From NCBI GenBank assembly GCA_015501585.1, contig JADNRY010000014.1, positions 186,001 to 250,000 on the forward strand: a DNA stretch of 64,000 nt, read 5' to 3'. The position numbers were made by a program, and so were the translations under genes. The notes beneath the pieces were generated by a model, which had not been told where the DNA came from, did no database searches, and worked only from the letters and a program-made list of their open reading frames with translations. The stretch comes from Rhodocollybia butyracea (Eukaryota > Basidiomycota > Agaricomycetes > Agaricales > Omphalotaceae). Shown here one piece after another: positions 58,272-64,000 of the stretch (the first letter of the stretch is position 1; each line of letters starts with the position of its first letter).

Positions 58272-60155
58272 TCAACGTTGACCGTCTGTGCACAAATATC
58301 AGCCAAAGCAAAAAAAAAAAAACAGAAGAAGGGACACCCACAAGCTTTGGTAGCCCATGCACCTTTCTAAAATGTAAAATAAGAAAACAAAACATTAATC
58401 ATTAGCAAGATAACAAAGAGCAAAGTACTTACACCAACGATGACGTTAACAGGATCCTGTTCCTTTCCGTCAAGGTAGTTCTCCAAGATCTGTTTAGTTC
58501 CAGATGAGTAGCGACTTTGTGCATCGAGAGTCGATCCTGAATAGTGCGGGGTCATTCCTTGAAACCGCCTTGTAAACGACCTATCTTAATGATTAAAACA
58601 AGGCGTACCGTTCCCTCCACCAAGAGGGTTCTTCATCGTGCGCCATGGGTGGTCCTTGGGAGCAGGTTGGACGTTCCAAACATCGCCTAGGGAAGGTTAT
58701 ATGATAAGGACTGTAGAACCGGAAGCACGGAAAGAGACTCACCGGCATAACCACGAAGTTGACCACTCTTCAAGGCAGCCGCCACCGCGTCGGCGTCACA
58801 TATGGCCCCGCGAGCCTGAGGAGAATCAGTAACAAATTTTCATATGCAGTGAAGGAGAGCTTGCAGTGTTAACGAGCCAGGCGCCAGGTTTGAATTTCGA
58901 AAGCAGTTTCTCATTGACGAGTCCAAGAGTACCTTCATGCAAGGGAGCATTAACAGTGACGACGTCACATTCGGAGACGAATTGCTGCAGTGCTTGACAT
59001 CGGAAGGGGAAATGCACGAATACAGAGAATGCAAACCTCGATATCCTCGACACGACGAGCGTTGAAAGTGTTCCTGTCCTGAGGGAGAGTTTGATAATCA
59101 TAATAAAGAAGCTCTTTGCACTCGAACGGAGCCAGACGCTGAAGGACACGATAGCCGATCCTTCCAGCTCCGATCGTTCCAACGACCTTGCCCTCAAGAT
59201 CAAACGCGTTGCGAGCAATATCGGAAACTTGCCAATCACCCCGTTCAATCATCTCGTGGGCAGGAACAAAGTTACGGACGAGAGCCAGGATGTCCATAAC
59301 CACATGCTCCGCAACACTAAACAGCACGCGTACTGTTAGTAAAGAAAACCCTCGACGGACGACACATTCACCTGGTTACGTTTGAACCTGTTACCTGTTA
59401 AGATCAAGGTAAACAGCAATTCGAGGCAAAAGAGATGTCATTACTTGCCTCTAGCACTTGAATCTTGTGGTCAACGGCGGCGGGTAGATCAATGTGGTCC
59501 GAACCTTCAGGAAGGAGATTGGTATATGTAGATGTTTTACGGTTGAGATAACGAACCAACGCCTGCGGTTATGCAAATTTTGAGGTTATTAGCCTATTGC
59601 CATGAAAAGGCTTAGCGCATATCCACGAGGTAATTTTGTAGGCGCACCCTCTCCATAACATTGCGTGTGAGATAGCCTGGATGGAACGGAGTAGTGATGA
59701 GGACCTTGAACCAAGCATTAGTGTAATACCATGACGCATTGGAAAGGTCGAGAGCCAACCTCTGCATCTACGATGTGTTTCTGGAAGTCGCTGTCTGGCC
59801 CTTCCTTGTCACTTGATACCTTTGAATTTCATTGAGATGATTTATCTTCAATGAAGAGATAAGAAACCCACTAGAATATCAATCGTCAAAACAAGCGAGA
59901 CACCAGTTCAGAGTAACATACCAATCAGCTCATGTCCTCGCGATGCAAGCCATTTGTCTAATCCAAGCTTCAAGCAAACGGTTGAGCGTGTCAACTTTCA
60001 CATCCTACAACAGTCTTCACCTTATTCTCCACAGTTCCCAACAGGCGTGGCTCTTTGATCGCAGCGTTGAAGCCGTTATATAGGATGGCAAGGACCTATA
60101 CATTGATGGATGAGTGCCTCTTTCGCGATGATAACGATCATTTCTGTACCTTCAT
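58272..60155 (-). CDS. FDH1: NAD-dependent formate dehydrogenase
   Basis: Oxidises formate to CO2 with NAD; in mushrooms it removes formate from oxalate and methoxyl breakdown. More than ten exons. It starts MK, joined to [25 protein letters not shown]. Then [39 protein letters not shown], nucleotide site [13 protein letters not shown] (GxGxxG), [52 protein letters not shown] and the catalytic His in GMTPHYSG. The C terminus splices to [17 protein letters not shown]. The VNT/ARGA join uses a GC-AG intron (58816-58864). About 370 residues, as expected. The last intron contains a 12-15 bp T-run. Complete. Confidence 0.9.
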
Positions 60156-60513
60156 AAGTGGTTATGGACTATGGAGACGGTAATGAAGAGAGTGACTGTC
60201 TAACAAGCAGCTTTTGTAGTCCGAAATCCCGTGGAATATAGACATAGATAGCCTGATACCGGGATAGAGCCGGGCATTATTTCCGTGGCTTCAGCATGTG
60301 AGCGGAAGGTTCAGAATCGGAAGTGTAAGTTATGGGAAATCTAGGAAAGCTTTCACGGTCCTACCCATGTCATTCCGAGCCATCCGACAAAATATATTGC
60401 ACTTTCGGAACGTCCCGCTCAGCGCTCAAGCGCTCAAGACGAGGTCGGGAATGAGTCGGAAAGGATTGTATTGGTACAAGGTATTTTATGTTGTATACAA
60501 GTCATTATGTAGT
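60156..60513. other. Formate dehydrogenase promoter region
   Basis: About 360 bp upstream of the formate dehydrogenase start and downstream of the decayed aldo-keto reductase. No coding frame or repeat supported. Confidence 0.5.
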
Positions 60514-61616
60514 TTATTTAGTTCCATCTGGCAACGTCGGGAGAGCAAAGTCTTCCTCCATGTGTTCTCTCTGAAAAGGAGGTTAGTAGTTACACCTATA
60601 GCGAGGCGTTTCAAACTCACATAGTTTCTAAAGTGCACAGTCTTCCCGACATTGATAATCTCCTCAACCTCTGCCTCTGTCAACAAATCTGGAAGGAAGG
60701 AGATATCTGCGAGGCGTTTGATATGCCCCTCATTTCCGCTGGCGGTGACAGTAATTACGCCCATAGCTCGGGTCCAAAGAAGAAGAACAGCAATCTCATC
60801 GATTGGGATAGGAAGATTTGGGTTGGCGTCGGAGATGCGTTTCGCAATTTTTGTTAAAACAGGTTTAAGTGGTCCACCAGTGGGATGACGAATTAGAGGA
60901 GTCAAAGGTCCGAAAAGACTCGGTTATGATACCGTGCTTTTCTTGGATGGCAAGGACTGGTTCCAGGTGAGCAAGAAGGTACGGGTGATATTCAAGCTAA
61001 CGAAAGGCGATGATTTAATTTTTTGATCATTGTAACCAAAATCGTCCTACCTGGTTGACCGCAGGTTTGTAATCTGGCACCATTCAAGATCAGCTCAAGA
61101 TCTTGGGGCCGGAAGTTACTAACACCAATCTCCTTTAGCTCGCCCGCAGCTTTCATTTCTTCGAGAATCTGCCAGGTTTTCTTGAGATCGGTGAGATCCA
61201 CAGTGAAAGGGGTATGAATCAAGAAAAGATCTGGTATGAATCCAAGCTTCTTGATCGATTCCTGGATTGCTGGGCGTACTTGATCCAGAGGAACAGTTTT
61301 ACCTCCTTCCACTAGTATTCCTCCCGATACTACAAGTGAATTAATATTAGACTATGTACTCTGGTCTTTGAGAAATACGTACGCTTAGAGGTAACAAAGA
61401 CCTGATCTTTCGAGATGCAGATTTAGTCAAAACTTCGCCGGTTGCTTCTTCGTTCTTGTAAGCCTGGGCAGTATCGATATGTCGAATACCGGCTTTGAGC
61501 GCTGCCAATCCAGCTTCAATAGGAACTTTACGTGCATCTCCGGAGCCATTTCCCCAGGCAAGCCAGGGTACTTTTACACCAGATTTCAGCTCGATTGTCT
61601 GTACAGTGGGAGACAT
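60514..61616 (-). pseudogene. Frameshifted aldo-keto reductase copy
   Basis: Same exon-intron plan as the intact gene at 34.1-35.2 kb, and similar along its length. It starts MSPTVQTIELKSGVKVPWLAWG. Compared with the intact copy it has a 1-nt deletion near 61422 (after GEVLTKS), which puts the catalytic Lys region out of frame. It also has a 1-nt insertion near 61073 (at the NGARLQTC stretch) and a 1-nt insertion near 60914. The original stop after LPDGTK is still present at 60514. Three separate indels make a sequencing error unlikely. Upstream DNA is also similar to that of the intact gene, so the promoter was copied too. No in-frame reading of the whole protein is possible. Confidence 0.85.
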
Positions 61617-63352
61617 GGCGGTTTGCTTAAAAGTGTTTGTGATATCACACTTTTACTTCCACGCGCTGAGATAAATTAAAACACGCGCCAGTGAGCTCAT
61701 TATCGCGTAATGTCACGAGTCACTTGTGCTCTGAATGTAAATCGCGGCCCGTTGGCCATGCCAAAGAAATATCATGGGCCGGACGCGAGAAGACGCTTTG
61801 GCCTGACAGCTACACTATAGTTTCAAACCAACGAACTCTATCTCATCGATGCCACGGTCAACCCTTGGGAACCGGACTTAATACAACGAGTTCCCAAATC
61901 CGAAATTACTAGTCCCATGGATATCAGGAGCCAGGTGACCAGGTGATAGCCTACCATGGTTTATACAAGCCAACTGATATCTGAAATGGGTTTATTTAAG
62001 CTCGTTGGGGGGGAGCACAGCTCAGAATCCATGTTTTGGGTGGCTAGATGCTTGGTAGCTTACATACGTATGGCCAGTCGCGAGCGAAACCCAGCGAAGA
62101 GTCTAGACAAGCGTATGTTGGCATTGTACACCCAAAATCAGGGCTAAAGGACGATCTTTGGACCTAGTTTGACGTTACGTTCTATGTTTTTTATGATTTC
62201 GAGATTTACCAAACACATGTCGGGGGTGGGGGGGTTGGGCCGACTCGGATGGCCCAAGAACAGCCGAAGCTTATGAAAAGAGTAATTTATAAGCATGGCG
62301 AAACGGATGAGAGTAATTTATGATCAACTAGTCATAGGACAAGGCCATAGGGTATAGTGTCCGTACTAGTAGCTCGACCAAGCTCGATGAATACTCCTGT
62401 CTTGGTTATGCATGGCTCAACCAATTCTGATTTCGAGAGCTTCCATAGGTAAGCGGTGGATGTAGTTCTGTAGCTGGTGCGTCGGCGGGAAGCTGGTGGA
62501 ACACAGCGAGAAGTTTATTCGAGCATCTGTATACCCTGGGACAGGCTGGCCAAAGGGGAGGTTTGAACTCTCATAGAAGAGGCTGAGAGGTTGCGCGGGG
62601 GAAGGGAGACGTCAAATATGGAATCGCAGGTTAAGAAGATGGTTGAGCAAGTTATACACGATCTAGGACAAGGTCATACAATTTCAGGTTAACATACATA
62701 GTATCAGCTGAACAGGATTTCGAAACAAGGAAGAATCCAAGATAATCTCGTCGTATTTGAATACGTAGATGAGATTGACAACGACATACCTGCATTGGCT
62801 ATGAGGGAAGCACACGGACTCGAGCGTCATTGACATGAGTGTTTCAAGGCATCGTTGCATCTAAAAATGACATGTAATGCAAGATGAGATGGAGATACAG
62901 GAGATACCAGCGCGGGTCGCATGCCAGAAGTCGTGATGCGGCCGGGCTCAGAAATAGGTTTTGGGGTTGGTATTTGCGCTAGTCACTGTGGCGACAGCGT
63001 GACGAAGGCTGCTAGGGGTTTAGGAGGAGGGAAGAGAGGTGACACTTTGAGATATGGGTGGAACTTTGGCATAACGCAGCGACCAAGTTGCGTAAAATCA
63101 TTGAACGATTGATGATTTTGAGCAAGCGCATGCAACGCTGTCATTCTCCGAATACCGCAGAAACCCAATAATTGTCTGTATAGCCTATAGTCATGCAGTG
63201 AGACGGTCAACTGGCTCAGCGAACAAGCGCAACAATTTCGGGTAAAAGTTGAAGGTTGGTGAGAGAACAAAGGGCGGCCACGAGTCGATATGTGAGTGAG
63301 TAATATTAATGCTGATACGGCGGAAGAACACGACTTCAAGTTGGAGGTAGAG
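61617..63352. other. Gene-free stretch
   Basis: About 1.7 kb with short frames only. The first 150 bp is similar to the promoter of the intact aldo-keto reductase. A G-run and purine-rich stretch lie near 62.22 kb. Nothing else recognised. Confidence 0.5.
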
Positions 63353-63865
63353 CTATCCTGGAGAAGGCACCAAAATGAACTTGAGGATGTCCTTACAAGT
63401 GAAGGTCCTGGATAAGAAAGCGTGAACAGGAACGGCCCGCAAAACCGAATTGCAACATCGCCACACAACCTCCCATAACCAACGACGATTCTCCGAAGGT
63501 ATCCTAACTGGACACAAACTGGACATGCCTTTTACACCGACGGATAAACTAAATCTACCAAACGCAAGAGCAACGCTGCGCCTGTGACTGCGACGGAATG
63601 CAAACTCTCTGAACTCAATTCTATCCAATGATTTTTCCGAGGAATGATACTGGAATGATAGAGCTGCTTGTGTACCTTGGGCTTTATTACCACATACTGC
63701 TGCTTTGTTCACAAACTGGAACTGGAAATCGGCTTCTGTAGCCGGCCTTCGGGGCAAAACAAAACACAATGTCAACGGCAAGTCCGAAAAATATCCGTCG
63801 AGGTCAACGATGTGAACTTTCAGTGAATTTCGGTCTCGCACACACAATGGCATCTTCGCAAACAC
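63353..63865 (-). CDS. Hypothetical ORF, 170 codons
   Basis: Single open frame starting MFAKMPLCVRDRNSLKVHIVDLDGYFSDLP. It contains FQFQFVNKAAVCGNKAQGTQAAL and REFAFRRSHRRSVALAFGRF. I recognise no family. It begins about 80 bp from a rightward start codon, so the two could share a divergent promoter. It could also be a first exon or chance frame; splice sites further left were not resolved. Confidence 0.35.
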   Translation of the reverse strand: MFAKMPLCVRDRNSLKVHIVDLDGYFSDLPLTLCFVLPRRPATEADFQFQFVNKAAVCGNKAQGTQAALSFQYHSSEKSLDRIEFREFAFRRSHRRSVALAFGRFSLSVGVKGMSSLCPVRIPSENRRWLWEVVWRCCNSVLRAVPVHAFLSRTFTCKDILKFILVPSPG

Positions 63866-63879
63866 AGGATCTTAGGGGG

Positions 63880-63887
63880 TATATAAA
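63880..63887 (+). promoter_or_regulatory. TATA box of the gene at the right edge
   Basis: TATATAAA, 58-66 bp before an ATG at 63946 and followed by a pyrimidine-rich leader (TTTCCCTCG, CTCGCTCTCGCTCC). This is a typical fungal core promoter layout. Confidence 0.5.
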
Positions 63888-63945
63888 GTCTTTTTTGAGC
63901 TAAGGTTTGTTTCCCTCGATTAACCTCGCTCTCGCTCCAGAAATC

Positions 63946-64000
63946 ATGTTTCTGACCCAACGGTTACGAATCGTCCTGCAGTCTGCTTTGTCTGTGGCGC
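63946..64000 (+). CDS. 5' end of a gene cut by the window edge
   Basis: Open frame from ATG 63946 to the last base: MFLTQRLRIVLQSALSVA. It is basic and hydrophobic, consistent with a targeting sequence or membrane start. It is too short to identify. It is supported by the upstream TATA box and leader. Confidence 0.45.
   Translation, partial: MFLTQRLRIVLQSALSVA

Noticed and set aside
1..64000. CRISPR arrays, operons and bacterial promoters
   Set aside because: No regular spaced repeats; gene structure is spliced and eukaryotic throughout.

Overview
The window looks like nuclear DNA of a mushroom-forming basidiomycete (Agaricomycetes). Nearly every recognisable gene is cut by many introns of about 50-60 bases. 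Genes lie on both strands without operons. The families fit: a fungal RTA1-like exporter, DUF6533-type seven-helix membrane proteins, a GH79 glycosidase, a basidiomycete flavin halogenase and an ADP1-type ABC transporter with an EGF-like extracellular region. Gene models below were spliced by eye from conserved protein blocks and GT-AG borders, so outer limits are firmer than some inner ones.

Layout. 1-2.6 kb: no supported gene. 2.6-6.6 kb (+): EGF-bearing ABCG transporter. 6.8-7.3 kb: a 466-bp inverted-repeat element with a perfect 9-bp target duplication, just upstream of the RNA polymerase III subunit RPC11 gene (7.3-7.8 kb, +). 8.0-9.9 kb (-): flavin-dependent halogenase-like enzyme. 9.9-12.7 kb: gene-poor repeat land. 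12.7-15.4 kb: the most striking object, a 2.6-kb element with ~200-bp terminal inverted repeats and a 10-bp flanking duplication. It encodes a RecQ-like helicase and an opposing Ser/Pro-rich ORF, and no transposase that I recognise. 15.5-20.5 kb: pirin (-), GH79 glycosidase (+), BTG/Tob-like protein (-). 22.8-26.3 kb: dienelactone hydrolase (-) and sugar transporter (-). 27.4-32.4 kb: two hypothetical proteins (+), the second a Ser-rich single-pass membrane protein. 34.1-48.8 kb: aldo-keto reductase (+), RTA1-like exporter (+), DUF1479 oxygenase (-), Dal5-type MFS permease (+), 2OG-Fe(II) oxygenase (+), class III CoA-transferase (+). 49.0-53.1 kb: two tandem paralogous membrane proteins (-) with a 453-bp MITE between them. 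54.7-61.6 kb: secreted cyanamide hydratase-like HD protein (-), acidic tail-anchored hypothetical protein (+), NAD formate dehydrogenase (-), and a frameshifted second copy of the aldo-keto reductase (-). A further gene begins at the right edge.

The genes form an ordinary accessory-metabolism neighbourhood: transporters, several oxidoreductases and hydrolases. They do not form a single pathway cluster; the halogenase has no polyketide, NRPS or terpene partner here. The most unusual signals are the helicase element, the MITE placed at the RPC11 promoter, the splice sites of the Dal5-type permease (an AT-AC intron, GC-AG introns, a 9-nt exon) and the live/dead aldo-keto reductase pair.
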